Made by a program: the position numbers and the translations under genes. 64,000 nt of DNA from positions 10,292,001 to 10,356,000 of the forward strand of contig OY756960.1 in NCBI GenBank assembly GCA_963580455.1, in the 5' to 3' direction. This document shows, piece by piece, positions 23,441 through 37,300 of the stretch. The notes beneath the pieces are model-generated. The model was not told where the DNA came from. It searched no databases and worked only from the letters and a program-made list of their open reading frames with translations. Source of the DNA: Euonymus europaeus (lineage: Eukaryota > Streptophyta > Magnoliopsida > Celastrales > Celastraceae). Every line of letters begins with the position of its first letter. Position 1 is the first letter of the stretch.

Positions 23441-25527
23441 CTTCCTAGATTACTTCGATGCCAAAACACCAACTTTCTATGTCAATTGGACAAAAACCGT
23501 TAAAATCTCCTCCATAGATAGAGTTGAGCAACTTCTGACCATCAATGTTGCTCGGTGTACACTTTTTATTGTTCTTCTATGTCAAATTTTACGAGTATAA
23601 CTTCCTAGATTATTTCTATTCCAAAACCCCAACTTTCTATGAAAAATGGACAAAAACCGTTAAAAGCTCATCCATAGATAGAGTTTAGCAACTTCGGACC
23701 ATAAAAGTTGCTCGGTGTACACTTTTTATTGTTCTTCTATGTCAAATTTTACGAGTATAAGCTTCCTAGATTATTTCGATGCCAAAAGACCACCTTTCTT
23801 CGACAAATGAACAAAAGCCGATAAAAGCTCCACCATAGATAGAGTTGAGCAACTTCGGACCATCAAAGTTGCTCGGTGTACACATTTTATTGTTCTTTTA
23901 TGTCAAATTTTACGAGTATAACTTCCTAGATTATTTCGATGAAAAAACACCAACTTTCTATGTCAATTGGACAAAAACCGTTAAAATGTCCTCCATAGAT
24001 AGAGTTGAGCAACTTCGGACCATCAATGTTGCTCGGTGTACACTTTTTATCGTTCTTCTATGTCAAATTTTACGTGTATAAGCTTCCTAGATTACTTCGA
24101 TGCCAAAACACCAACTTTCTATGTCAATTGGACAAAAACCGTTAAAAGCTCCTCCATAGATAGAGTTGAGCAACTTCTGACCATCAATGTTGCTCGGTGT
24201 ACACTTTTTATTGTTCTTCTATGTCAAATTTTACGTGTATAAGCTTCCTAGATTACTTCGACGCCAAAACACCTCATATCTATGCCAAATGGACAAAAAC
24301 CGTTAAAAGCTCCTCCATAGATAGAGTTGAGCAAATTCGGACCATGAAAGTTGCTCGGTGTACACTTTTTATTGTTCTTCTATGTTAAATTTTACGAGTA
24401 TAAGCTTCGTAGATTATTTCGATGCCAAAACACTACATATCTATGCCAAATGGACAAAAACCTTTAAAAGCTCCTCCCTAGATGGAGTTGAGCAACTTCG
24501 GACCATGAAAGTTGCTCAGTGTACACTTTTTATTGTTCTTCTATTTCAAATTTTACGAGTATAAGTTTCCTAGATTATTTCGATGCCGAAACACCAACTT
24601 TCTATGACAAATGGATAAAAACCGTTAAAAGCTCCTGCATAGATAGAGTTGAGCAACTTCGAACCATGAAAGTTGCTCGGTGTACACTTTTTACTGTTCT
24701 TCTATGTCAAATTTTACGAGTATAACTTCCTAGATTATTTCTATTCCAAAACCCCAACTTTCTATGAAAAATGGACAAAAACCGTTAAAAGCTCATCCAT
24801 AGATAGAGTTTAGCAACTTCGAACCATAAAAGTTGCTCGGTGTACACTTTTTATTGTTCTTCTATGTCAAATTTTACGAGTATAAGCTTCCTAGATTATT
24901 TCGATGCCAAAAGACCACCTTTCTTCGACAAATGAACAAAATCGATAAAAGCTCCACCATAGATAGAGTTGAGCAACTTCAGACCATCAAAGTTGCTCGG
25001 TGTACACGTTTTATTGTTCTTTTATGTCAGATTTTACGAGTATAACTTCCTAGATTATTTCGATGCCAAAACACCAACTTTGTATGTCAATTGGACAAAA
25101 ACCGTTAAAAGCTCCTCCATTGATAGAGTTGAGCAACTTCGGACCACCAATGTTGCTCGGTGTACACTTTTTATTGTTCTTCTATGTCAAATTTTACGTG
25201 TATAAGCTTCGTAGATTACTTCGATGCCAAAACACCTCATATCTATGCCAAATGGACAAAAACCGTTAAAAGCTCCTCCATAGATAGAGTTGAGCAAATT
25301 CGGACCATGAAAGTTGCTCGGTGTACACTTTTTGTTGTTCTTCTATGTCAAATTTTACGAGTATAAACTTCGTAGATTATTTCGATGCCAAAACACTACA
25401 TATCTATGACAAATGGACAAAAACCTTTAAAAGCTCCTCCCTAGATGGAGTTGAGCAACTTCGGACCATGAAAGTTGCTTAGTGTACACTTTTTATTGTT
25501 CTTCTATGTCAAATTTTACGAGCATAA
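23441..25527 (+). repeat. 13-mer HOR copy 2 (2,087 bp)
   Basis: Same order as the preceding 13-mer at a spacing of 2,087 bp. Shared private marks include ATCGTTCTTC, CTATGTTAAA in B, CTCCTGCATAG in D and the one-base-shorter CAAAATCGATAAAAG in G. The F at 24726 is the CCCCAAC form where copy 1 has CACGAAC. Confidence 0.85.
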
Positions 25528-26650
25528 CTTCCTAGATTATTTCGATTCCAAAACAAGACCTTTCTATGAAAAACGGAGAAAAACCGTTAAAATCATCTCC
25601 ATAGATAGAGTTGAGCAACTTCGGACCATGAAAGTTGCTCGGTGTACACTTTTTATTGTCCTTCTATGTCAAATTTTACGAGTATAAGCTTCCTAGATTA
25701 TTTCGATGCCGAAACACCAACTTTCTATGACAAATGGATAAAAACCGTTAAAAGCTCCTCCATAGATAGAGTTGAGCAACTTCGAACCATGAAAGTTGCT
25801 CGGTGTACACTTTTTATTGTTCTTCTATGTCAAATTTTACGAGTATAAGCTTCCTAGATTATTTCAATGTCAAAAGACCACCTTTCTTCGACAAATGAAC
25901 AAAAATCGATAAAAGCTCCACCATAGATAGAGTTGAGCAACTTCGGACAATCAAAGTTGCTCGGTGTACACATTTTATTGTTCTTTTATGTCAAATTTTA
26001 CGAGTATAACTTCCTAGATTATTTCTATGCCAAAACACCAACTTTCTATGTCAATTGGACAAAAACCGTTAAAAGCTCCTCCATAGATAGAGTTGAGCAA
26101 CTTCTGACCATGAAAGTTGCTCGGTGTACACTTTTTATTGTTCTTCTTTGTCAAATTTTATGAGTATAAGCTTCCTAGATTATTTCGATGCCGAAACAAC
26201 AACTTTCTATGACAAATGGATAAAAACCGTTAAAAGCTCCTCCATAGATAGAGTTGAGCAACTTCGGACCATGAAAGTAGCTCGGTGTACACTTTTTAGT
26301 GTTCTTCTATGTCAAATTTTACGAGTATAACTTCCTAGATTATTTCGATTCCAAAACACCAACTTTCTATGCCAAATGGACAAAAACCGTTAAAGCTCCT
26401 CCATAGATAGAGTTGAGCAACTTCGGACCATGAAAGTTGCTCGGTGTACACTTTTTATTGTTCTTCTATGTGAAATTTTACGAGTATAACATCCTAGATT
26501 ATTTCGATTCCAAAACACGAACTTTCTATGAAAAATGGACAAAAACCGTTAAAAGCTCATCCATAGATAGAGTTTAGCAACTTCGGACCATAAAAGTTGC
26601 TCGGTGTACACTTTTTATTGTTCTTCTATGTCAAATTTTACGAGTATAAG
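25528..26650 (+). repeat. Block E-D-G-V-D-H-F (closing part of super-unit copy 1)
   Basis: Monomers start at 25528, 25689, 25850, 26010, 26171, 26331 and 26490. The same order recurs at 31785-32907, with the D at 25689 replaced there by the F/D hybrid K. It then recurs in each 22-mer copy. Confidence 0.82.
26331..26489 (+). repeat. Exemplar monomer, type H (159 bp)
   Basis: Marked by GATTCCAAAACACC, CTATGCCAAATGG and GTTAAAGCTCCTCC. The A-run has lost one base, giving the shortest monomer class. H first appears at 17185 and dominates the right end of the window from about 58 kb. Confidence 0.88.
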
Positions 26651-27613
26651 CTTCCTAGATTATTTCGATGCCAAAAGACCACCTTTCTTCGACAAATGAA
26701 CAAAAATCGATAAAAGCTCCACCATAGATAGAGTTGAGCAACTTCGGACCATCAAAGTTTCTCGGTGTACACGTTTTATTGTTCTTTTATGTCAGATTTT
26801 ACGAGTATAACTTCCTAGATTATTTCGATGCCAAAACACCAACTTTCTATGTCAATTGGACAAAAATCGTTAAAAGCTCCTCCATAGATAGAGTTGAGCA
26901 AATTCGGACCATGAAAGTAGCTCGGTGTACACTTTTTGTTGTTCTTCTATGTCAAATTTTACGAGTATAAGCTTCGTAGATTATTTCGATGCCAAAACAC
27001 TACATATCTATGCCAAATGGACAAAAACCGTTAAAAGCTCCTCCCTAGATGGAGTTGAGCAACTTCGGACCATTAAAGTTGCTTAGTGTACACTTTTTAT
27101 TGTTCTTCTATGTCAAATTTTACGAGTATAACTTCCTAGATTATTTCGATTCCAAAACAAGACCTTTCTTTGAAAAACGGAGAAAAACCGTTAAAATCAT
27201 CTCCATAGATAGAGTTGAGCAACTTCGGACCATGAAAGTTGCTCGGTGTACACTTTTAATTGTTCTTCTTTGTCCAATTTTATGAGTATAAGCTTCCTAG
27301 ATTATTTCGATGCCGAAACACCAACTTTCTATGACAAATGAATAAAAACCGTTAAAAGCTCCTCCATAGATAGAGTTGAGCAACTTCGGACCATGAAAGT
27401 TGCTCGGTGTACACTTTTTATTGTTCTTCTTTGTCAAATTTTATGAGTATAAGCTTCCTAGATTATTTCGATGCCGAAACACCAACTTTCTATGACAAAT
27501 GGATAAAAACCGTTAAAAGCTCATCAATAGATAGAGTTTAGCAACTTCGGACCATAAAAGTTGCTCGGAGTACACTTTTTATTGTTCTTCTATGTCAAAT
27601 TTTACGAGTATAA

Positions 27614-27773
27614 CTTCCTAGATTATTTCGATTCCAAAACACGAACTTTCTATGAAAAATGAACAAAAATCGATAAAAGCTCCACCATAGATAGAGTTGA
27701 GCAACTTCGGACCATCAAATTTGGTCGGTGTACACATTTTATTGTTCTTTTATGTCAAATTTTACGAGTATAA
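27614..27773 (+). repeat. Hybrid monomer, F first part and G second part
   Basis: The first 45 or so bases are F-like (GATTCCAAAACACG, TATGAAAAATG). From AACAAAAATCGATAAAAG onward the monomer is G-like, with TCCACC, ATTTGGTCGG and ACACATTTTATTG. Related hybrids start at 17504 and 17823. The shared TTTGGTC or GTTGGTC change groups them as one lineage. Confidence 0.75.
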
Positions 27774-30700
27774 CTTCCTAGATTATTTCGATTCCAAAAC
27801 ACCAACTTTCTATGCCAAATGGACAAAAACCGTTAAAGCTCCTCCATAGATAGAGTTGAGCAACTTCGGACCATGAAAGTTGCTCGGTGTACACTTTTTA
27901 TTGTTCTTCTATGTCAAATTTTACGAGTATAACTTCCTAGATTATTTCGATGCCAAAACACCAACTTTCTATGTCAATTGGACAAAAACCGTTAAAAGCT
28001 CCTCCATAGATAGAGTTGAGCAACTTCTGACCATCAATGTTGCTCGGTGTACAATTTTTATTGTTCTTCTATGTCAAATTTTACGTGTATAAGCTTCCTA
28101 GATTACTTCGACGCCAAAACACCTCATATCTATGCCAAATGGACAAAAACCGTTAAAGCTCCTCCATAGATAGAGTTGAGCAACTTCGGACCATCAAAGT
28201 TGGTCGGTGTACACATTTTATTGTTCTTTTATGTCAAATTTTACGAGTATAACTTCCTAGATTATTTCGATGCCAAAACACCAACTTTCTATGTCAATTG
28301 GACAAAAACCGTTAAAAGCTCCTCCATAGATAGAGTTGAGCAACTTCTGACCATCAATGTTGCTCGGTGTACAATTTTTATTGTTCTTCTATGTCAAATT
28401 TTACGTGTATAAGCTTCCTAGATTACTTCGACGCCAAAACACCTCATATCTATGCCAAATGGACAAAAACCGTTAAAAGCTCCTCCATAGATAGAGTTGA
28501 GCAAATTCGGACCATGAAAGTTGCTCGGTGTACACTTTTTCTTGTTCTTCTATGTCAAATTTTACGAGTATAAGCTTCGTAGATTATTTCGATGCCAAAA
28601 CACTACATATCTATGCCAAATGGACAAAAACCGTTAAAAGCTCCTCCCTAGATGGAGTTGAGCAACTTCGGACCATGAAAGTTGCTCAGTGTACACTTTT
28701 TATTGTTCTTCTATTTCAAATTTTACGAGTATAAGCTTCCTAGATTATTTCGATGCCGAAACACCAACTTTCTATGACAAATGGATAAAAACCGTTAAAA
28801 GTTCCTCCATAGATAGAGTTCAGCAACTTCGAACCATGAAAGTTGCTCGGTATACACTTTTTACTGTTCTTCTATGTCAAATTTTACGAGTATAACTTCC
28901 TAGATTATTTCGATTCGAAAACAAGACCTTTCTATGAAAAACAGAGAAAAACCATTAAAATCATCTCCATAGATAGAGTTGAGCAACTTCGGACCATGAA
29001 AGTTGCTCGGTGTACACTTTTTATTGTTCTTCTTTGTCAAATTTTATGAGTATAAGCTTCTAGATTATTTCGATGCCGAAACACCAATTTTCTATGACAA
29101 ATGGATAAAAACCGTTAAAAGCTCCTCCATAGATAGAGTTGAGCAACTTTGGACCATGAAAGTTGCTCGGTGTACACTTTTTATTGTTCTTCTATGTCAA
29201 ATTTTACAAGTATAACTTCCTAGATTATTTCTATTCCAAAACCCCAACTTTCTATGAAAAATGGACAAAAACCGTTAAAAGCTCATCCATAGATAGAGTT
29301 TGGCAACTTCGGACCATAAAAGTTGCTCGGTGTACACTTTTTATTGTTCTTCTATGTCAAATTTTACGAGTATAAGCTTCCTAGATTATTTCGATGCCAA
29401 AAGACCACCTTTCTTCGACAAATGAACAAAAACCGATAAAAGCTCCACCATAGATAGAGTCGAGCAACTTCGGATCATCAAAGTTGCTCGGTGTACACAT
29501 TTTATTGTTCTTTTATGTCAAATTTTACGAGTATAACTTCCTAGATTATTTCGATGCCAAAACACCAACTTTCTATAACAATTGGACAAAAACCGTTAAA
29601 ATCTCCTCCATAGATAGAGTTGAGCAACTTCGTACCATCAATGTTGCTCGGTGTACACTTTTTATTGTTCTTTTATGTCAAATTGTGCGTGTATAAGCTT
29701 CCTAGATTACTTCGATGCCAAAACACCAACTTTCTATGTCAATTGGACAAAAACCGTTAAAATCTCCTCCATAGATAGAGTTGAGCAACTTCTGACCATC
29801 AATGTTGCTCGGTGTACACTTTTTATTGTTCTTCTTTGTCAAATTTTACGAGTATAACTTCCTAGATTATTTCTATTCCAAAACCCCAACTTTTTATGAA
29901 AAACGGACAAAAACCGTTAAAAGCTCATCCATAGATAGAGTTTAGCAACTTCGGACCATAAAAGTTGCTCGGTGTACACTTTTTATTGTTCTTCTATGTC
30001 AAATTTTACGAGTATAAGCTTCCTAAATTATTTCGATGCCAAAAGACCACCTTTCTTCGACAAATGAACAAAAGCCGATAAAAGCTCCACCATAGATAGA
30101 GTTGAGCAACTTCGGACCATCAAAGTTGCTCGGTGTACACATTTTATTGTTCTTTTATGTCAAATTTTACGAGTATAACTTCCTAGATTATTTCGATGCC
30201 AAAACACCAACTTTCTATGTCAATTGGACAAAAACCGTTAAAATGTCCTCCATAGATAGAGTTGAGCAACTTCGGACCATCAATGTTGCTCGGTGTACAC
30301 TTTTTATCGTTCTTCTATGTCAAATTTTACGTGTATAAGCTTCCTAGATTACTTCGATGCCAAAACACCAACTTTCTATGTCAATTGGACAAAAACCGTT
30401 AAAAGCTCCTCCATAGATAGAGTTGAGCAACTTCTGACCATCAATGTTGCTCGGTGTACACTTTTTATTGTTCTTCTATGTCAAATTTTACGTGTATAAG
30501 CTTCCTAGATTACTTCGACGCCAAAACACCTCATATCTATGCCAAATGGACAAAAACCGTTAAAAGCTCCTCCATAGATAGAGTTGAGCAAATTCGGACC
30601 ATGAAAGTTGCTCGGTGTACACTTTTTATTGTTCTTCTATGTTAAATTTTACGACTATAAGCTTCGTAGATTATTTCGATGCCAAAACACTACATATCTA

Positions 30701-31945
30701 TGCCAAATGTACAAAAACCGTTAAAAGCTCCTCCCTACATGGAGTTGAGCAACTTCGGACCATGAAAGTTGTTCAGTGTACACTTTTTATTGTTCTTCTA
30801 TTTCAAATTTTACGAGTATAAGTTTCCTAGATTATTTCGATGCCGAAACACCAACTTTCTATGACAAATGGATAAAAACCGTTAAAAGCTCCTGCATAGA
30901 TAGAGTTGAGCAACTTCGAACCATGAAAGTTGCTCGGTGTACACTTTTTACTGTTCTTCTATGTCAAATTTTACGAGTATAACTTCCTAGATTATTTCGA
31001 TTCCAAAACACGAACTTTCTATGAAAAATGGACAAAAACCGTTAAAAGCTCATCCATAGATAGAGTTTAGCAACTTCGAACCATAAAAGTTGCTCGGTGT
31101 ACACTTTTTATTGTTCTTCTATGTCAAATTTTACGAGTATAAGCTTCCTAGATTATTTCGATGCCAAAAGACCACCTTTCTTCGACAAATGAACAAAATC
31201 GATAAAAGCTCCACCATAGATAGAGTTGAGCAACTTCATACCATCAAAGTTGCTCGGTGTACACGTTTTATTGTTCTTTTATGTCAGATTTTACGAGTAT
31301 AACTTCCTAGATTATTTCGATGCCAAAACACCAACTTTGTATGTCAATTGGACAAAAACCGTTAAAAGCTCCTCCATTGATAGAGTTGAGCAACTTCGGA
31401 CCACCAATGTTGCTCGATGTACACTTTTTATTGTTCTTCTATGTCAAATTTTACGAGTATAAGCTTCGTAGATTACTTCGATGCCAAAACACCTCATATC
31501 TATGCCAAATGGACAAAAACCGTTAAAAGCTCCTCCATAGATAGAGTTGAGCAAATTCGGACCATGAAAGTTGCTCGGTGTACACTTTTTCTTGTTCTTC
31601 TATGTCAAATTTTATGAGTATAAGCTTCGTAGATTATTTCGATGCCAAAACACTACATATCTATGCCAAATGGACAAAAACCTTTAAAAGCTCCTCCCTA
31701 GATGGAGTTGAGCAACTTCGGACCATGAAAGTTGCTTAGTGTACACTTTTTATTGTTCTTCTATGTCAAATTTTACGAGCATAACTTCCTAGATTATTTT
31801 GATTCCAAAACAAGACCTTTCTATGAAAAACGGAGAAAAACCGTTAAAATCATCTCCATAGATAGAGTTGAGCAACTTCGGACCATGAAAGTTGCTCGGT
31901 GTACACTTTTTATTGTCCTTCTATGTCAAATTTTACGAGTATAAG

Positions 31946-32106
31946 CTTCCTAGATTATTTCGATTCCAAAACACGAACTTTCTATGACAAATGGACAAAA
32001 ACCGTTAAAAGCTCCTCGATAGATAGAGTTGAGCAACTTCGAACCATGAAAGTTGCTCGGTGTACACTTTTTATTGTTCTTCTATGTCAAATTTTACGAG
32101 TATAAG
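31946..32106 (+). repeat. Hybrid monomer K, F-like start with D-like middle
   Basis: Reads GATTCCAAAACACG like F, then TATGACAAATGGAC, GCTCCTCGATAG and CTTCGAACCATG like D. Equivalents occur one HOR period later, near 35477 and 39329. The matching site in the earlier super-unit copy (25689) is an ordinary D, so the hybrid arose, or was converted, after the super-unit duplicated. Confidence 0.75.
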
Positions 32107-33067
32107 CTTCCTAGATTATTTCGATGCCAAAAGACCACCTTTCTTCGACAAATGAACAAAAATCGATAAAAGCTCCACCATAGATAGAGTTGAGCAACTT
32201 CGGACCATCAAAGTTGCTCGGTGTACACATTTTATTGTTCTTTTATGTCCAATTTTACGAGTATAACTTCCTAGATTATTTCGATGCCAAAACACCAACT
32301 TTCTATGTCAATTGGACAAAAACCGTTAAAAGCTCCTCCATAGATAGAGTTGAGCAACTTCTGACCATGAAAGTTGCTCGGTGTACACTTTTTATTGTTC
32401 TTCTTTGTCAAATTTTATGAGTATAAGCTTCCTAGATTATTTCGATGCCGAAACACCAACTTTCTATGACAAATGGATAAAAACCGTTAAAAGCTCCTCC
32501 ATAAATAGAGTTGAGCAACTTCGGACCGTGAAAGTTGCCCGGTGTACACTTTTTAGTGTTCTTCTATGTCAAATTTTACGAGTATAACTTCCTAGATTAT
32601 TTCGATTCCAAAACACCAACTTTCTATGCCAAATGGACAAAAACCGTTAAAGCTCCTCCATAGATAGAGTTGAGCAACTTCGGAACATGAAAGTTGCTCG
32701 GTGTACACTTTTTATTGTTCTTCTATGTCAAATTTTACGAGTATAACTTCCTAGATTATTTCGATTCCAAAACACGAACTTTCTATGAAAAATGGACAAA
32801 AACCGTTAAAAGCTCATCCATAGATAGAGTTTAGCAACTTCGGACCATAAAAGTTGCTCGGTGTACACTTTTTATTGTTCTTCTATGTCAAATTTTACGA
32901 GTATAAGCTTCCTAGATTATTTCGATGCCAAAATACCACCTTTCTTCGACAAATGAACAAAAACCGATAAAAGCTCCACCATAGATAGAGTTGAGCAACT
33001 TCGGACCATCAAAGTTGCTCGGTGTACACATTTTATTGTTCTTTTATGTCAAATTTTATGAGTATAA

Positions 33068-33228
33068 CTTCCTAGATTATTTCGATGCCAAAACACCAAC
33101 TTTCTATAACAATTGGACAAAAACCGTTAAAATCTCCTCCATAGATAGAGTTGAGCAACTTCGTACCATCAATGTTGCTCGGTGTACACTTTTTATTGTT
33201 CTTCTATGTCAAATTTTGCGTGTATAAG
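33068..33228 (+). repeat. Exemplar monomer, type Vn (V variant)
   Basis: A V monomer reading TTTCTATAACAATTGG, AAAATCTCC and CTTCGTACCATC, with a TTTTGCGTG or TTTTGCATG tail. Copies start at 19267, 20712, 29537 and 33068, with equivalents one HOR later near 36.6 and 40.4 kb. Confidence 0.85.
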
Positions 33229-33549
33229 CTTCCTAGATTACTTCGATGCCAAAACACCAACTTTCTATGTCAATTGGACAAAAACCGTTAAAAGCTCCTC
33301 CATAGATAGAGTTGAGCAACTTCTGACCATCAATGTTGCTCGGTGTACACTTTTTATTGTTCTTCTATGTCAAATTTTACGTGTATAAGCTTCCTAGATT
33401 ACTTCGACGCCAAAACACCTCATATCTATGCCAAATGGACAAAAACCGTTAAAAGCACCTCCATAGATAGAGTTGAGCAACTTCGAACCATGAAAGTTGC
33501 TCGGTGTACACTTTTTATTGTTCTTCTATGTCAAATTTTACGAGTATAA

Positions 33550-33710
33550 CTTCCTAGATTATTTCGATTCCAAAACACGAACTTTCTATGAAAAATGGAC
33601 AAAAACCGTTAAAAGCTCATCCATAGATAGAGTTTAGCAACTTCGGACCATAAAAGTTGCTCGGTGTACACTTTTTATTGTTCTTCTATGTCAAATTTTA
33701 CGAGTATAAG
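33550..33710 (+). repeat. Exemplar monomer, type F
   Basis: Marked by GATTCCAAAACACG (or ATTCCAAAACCCC), TATGAAAAATGGAC, GCTCATCC and GTTTAGCAAC with CATAAAAGTTGC. The TTTAGC change removes the outermost pair of the monomer's inverted repeat. F is almost always followed by G. Confidence 0.9.
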
Positions 33711-34353
33711 CTTCCTAGATTATTTCGATGCCAAAAGACCACCTTTCTTCGACAAATGAACAAAAACCGATAAAAGCTCCACCATAGATAGAGTTGAGCA
33801 ACTTCGGACCTTCAAAGTTGCTCGGTGTACACATTTTATTGTTCTTTTATGTCAAATTTTACGAGTATAACTTGCTAGATTATTTCGATGCCAAAACACC
33901 AACTTTCTATGTCAATTGGACAAAAACCGTTAAAAGCTCCTCCATAGATAGAGTTGAGCAACTTCTGATCATCAATGTTGCTCGGTGTACACTTTTTATT
34001 GTTCTTCTATGTCAAATTTTACGTGTATAAGCTTCCTAGATTACTTCGACGCCAAAACACCTCATATCTATGCCAAATGGAAAAAAACCGTTAAAAGCTC
34101 TTCCATAGATAGAGTTGAGCAAATTCGGACCATGAAAGTTGCTCGGTGTACACTTTTTGTTGTTCTTCTATGTCAAATTTTACGAGTATAAGCTTCGTAG
34201 ATTATTTCGATGCCAAAACACTACATATCTATGCCAAATGGACAAAAACCGTTAAAAGCTCCTCCCTAGATGGAGTTGAGCAACTTCGGACCATGAAAGT
34301 TGTTCAGTGTACACTTTTTATTGTTCTTCTATTTCAAATTTTACGAGTATAAG

Positions 34354-37300
34354 TTTCCTAGATTATTTCGATGCCGAAACACCAACTTTCTATGACAAAT
34401 GGATAAAAACCGTTAAAAGCTCCTGCATAGATAGAGTTGAGCAACTTCGAACCATGAAAGTTGCTCGGTGTACACTTTTTACTGTTCTTCTATGTCAAAT
34501 TTTACGAGTATAACTTCCTAGATTATTTCGATTCCAAAACACGAACTTTCTATGAAAAATGGACAAAAACCGTTAAAAGCTCATCCATAGATAGAGTTTA
34601 GCAACTTCGAACCATAAAAGTTGCTCGGTGTACACTTTTTATTGTTCTTCTATGTCAAATTTTACGAGTATAAGCTTCCTAGATTATTTCGATGCCAAAA
34701 GACCACCTTTCTTCGACAAATGAACAAAATCGATAAAAGCTCCACCATAGATAGAGTTGAGCAACTTCAGACCATCAAAGTTGCTCGGTGTACACGTTTT
34801 ATTGTTCTTTTATGTCAGATTTTACGATTATAACTTCCTAGATTATTTCGATGCCAAAACACCAACTTTGTATGTCAATTGGACAAAAACCGTTAAAAGC
34901 TCCTCCATTGATAGAGTTGAGCAACTTCGGACCACCAATGTTGCTCGGTGTACACTTTTTATTGTTCTTCTATGTCAAATTTTACGAGTATAAGCTTCGT
35001 AGATTACTTCGATGCCAAAACACCTCATATCTATGCCAAATGGACAAAAACCGTTAAAAGCTCCTCCATAGATAGAGTTGAGCAAATTCGGACCATGAAA
35101 GTTGCTCGGTGTACACTTTTTGTTGTTCTTCTATGTCAAATTTTATGAGTATAAGCTTCGTAGATTATTTCGATGCCAAAACACTACATATCTATGCCAA
35201 ATGGACAAAAACCTTTAAAAGCTCCTCCCTAGATGGAGTTGAGCAACTTCGGACCATGAAAGTTGCTTAGTGTACACTTTTTATTGTTCTTCTATGTCAA
35301 ATTTTACGAGCATAACTTCCTAGATTATTTCGATTCCAAAACAAGACCTTTCTATGAAAAACGGAGAAAAACCGTTAAAATCATCTCCATAGATAGAGTT
35401 GAGCAACTTCGGACCATGAAAGTTGCTCGGTGTACACTTTTTATTGTCCTTCTATGTCAAATTTTACGAGTATAAGCTTCCTAGATTATTTCGATTCCAA
35501 AACACGAACTTTCTATGACAAATGGACAAAAACCGTTAAAAGCTCCTCGATAGATAGAGTTGAGCAACTTCGAACCATGAAAGTTGCTCGGTGTACACTT
35601 TTTATTGTTCTTCTATGTCAAATTTTACGAGTATAAGCTTCCTAGATTATTTCGATGCCAAAAGACCACCTTTCTTCGACAAATGAACAAAAATCGATAA
35701 AAGCTCCACCATAGATAGAGTTGAGCAACTTCGGACCATCAAAGTTGCTCGGTGTACACATTTTATTGTTCTTTTATGTCCAATTTTACGAGTATAACTT
35801 CCTAGATTATTTCGATGCCAAAACACCAACTTTCTATGTCAATTGGACAAAAACCGTTAAAAGCTCCTCCATAGATAGAGTTGAGCAACTTCTGACCATG
35901 AAAGTTGCTCGGTGTACACTTTTTATTGTTCTTCTTTGTCAAATTTTATGAGTATAAGCTTCCTAGATTATTTCGATGCCGAAACACCAACTTTCTATGA
36001 CAAATGGATAAAAACCGTTAAAAGCTCCTCCATAAATAGAGTTGAGCAACTTCGGACCGTGAAAGTTGCCCGGTGTACACTTTTTAGTGTTCTTCTATGT
36101 CAAATTTTACGAGTATAACTTCCTAGATTATTTCGATTCCAAAACACCAACTTTCTATGCCAAATGGACAAAAACCGTTAAAGCTCCTCCATAGATAGAG
36201 TTGAGCAACTTCGGAACATGAAAGTTGCTCGGTGTACACTTTTTATTGTTCTTCTATGTCAAATTTTACGAGTATAACTTCCTAGATTATTTCGATTCCA
36301 AAACACGAACTTTCTATGAAAAATGGACAAAAACCGTTAAAAGCTCATCCATAGATAGAGTTTAGCAACTTCGGACCATAAAAGTTGCTCGGTGTACACT
36401 TTTTATTGTTCTTCTATGTCAAATTTTACGAGTATAAGCTTCCTAGATTATTTTGATGCCAAAATACCACCTTTCTTCGACAAATGAACAAAAACCGATA
36501 AAAGCTCCACCATAGATAGAGTTGAGCAACTTCGGACCATCAAAGTTGCTCGGTGTACACATTTTATTGTTCTTTTATGTCAAATTTTATGAGTATAACT
36601 TCCTAGATTATTTCGATGCCAAAACACCAACTTTCTATAACAATTGGACAAAAACCGTTAAAATCTCCTCCATAGATAGAGTTGAGCAACTTCGTACCAT
36701 CAATGTTGCTCGGTGTACACTTTTTATTGTTCTTCTATGTCAAATTTTGCATGTATAAGCTTCCTAGATTACTTCGATGCCAAAACACCAACTTTCTATG
36801 TCAATTGGACAAAAACCGTTAAAAGCTCCTCCATAGATAGAGTTGAGCAACTTCTGACCATCAATGTTGCTCGGTGTACACTTTTTATTGTTCTTCTATG
36901 TCAAATTTTACGTGTATAAGCTTCCTAGATTACTTCGACGCCAAAACACCTCATATCTATGCCAAATGGACAAAAACCGTTAAAAGCACCTCCATAGATA
37001 GAGTTGAGCAACTTCGAACCATGAAAGTTGCTCGGTGTACACTTTTTATTGTTCTTCTATGTCAAATTTTACGAGTATAACTTCCTAGATTATTTCGATT
37101 CCAAAACACGAACTTTCTACGAAAAATGGCAAAAAACCGTTAAAAGCTCATCCATAGATAGAGTTTAGCAACTTCGGACCATAAAAGTTGCTCGGTGTAC
37201 ACTTTTTATTGTTCTTCTATGTCAAATTTTACGAGTATAAGCTTCCTAGATTATTTCGATGCCAAAAGACCACCTTTCTTCGACAAATGAACAAAAACCG

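Larger units (their letters stand above)
16061..26650 (+). repeat. Super-unit copy 1 (10,590 bp, 66 monomers)
   Basis: Landmarks from 16061 onward reappear from 26651 onward at a spacing of 10,590 bp, for example ACGTTTTATTG with TCAGATTTT, AAAATCGTTAAAAG and CCTTTCTTTG in E. After about 17.9 kb the spacing drops to 10,270, then to 8,344 after 22.3 kb, and to 6,257 after 25.4 kb. So copy 2 is a shorter version of the same order. The internal blocks are listed separately. Confidence 0.8.
26651..32907 (+). repeat. Super-unit copy 2 (about 6,257 bp, 39 monomers)
   Basis: Monomer order is G-V-L-E-D-D-FG-H-V-B-V-B-L-D-E-D-F-G-Vn-V-F-G-V-V-B-L-D-F-G-Vt-B-L-E-K-G-V-D-H-F. It is 27 monomers shorter than copy 1: 2 fewer near 27-28 kb, 12 fewer at the place of 20552-22478, and 13 fewer at the place of the second 13-mer. 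Its right part is the start of the 22-mer HOR series. Confidence 0.78.
30823..34353 (+). repeat. 22-mer HOR copy 1 (3,531 bp)
   Basis: Order D-F-G-Vt-B-L-E-K-G-V-D-H-F-G-Vn-V-B-F-G-V-B-L, with D starts at 30823 and 34354. Against copy 2 I see only scattered single-base differences, for example CTTCATACC against CTTCAGACC and CTCGATG against CTCGGTG. It overlaps the right part of super-unit copy 2, because that part was the source of this HOR. Confidence 0.88.
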
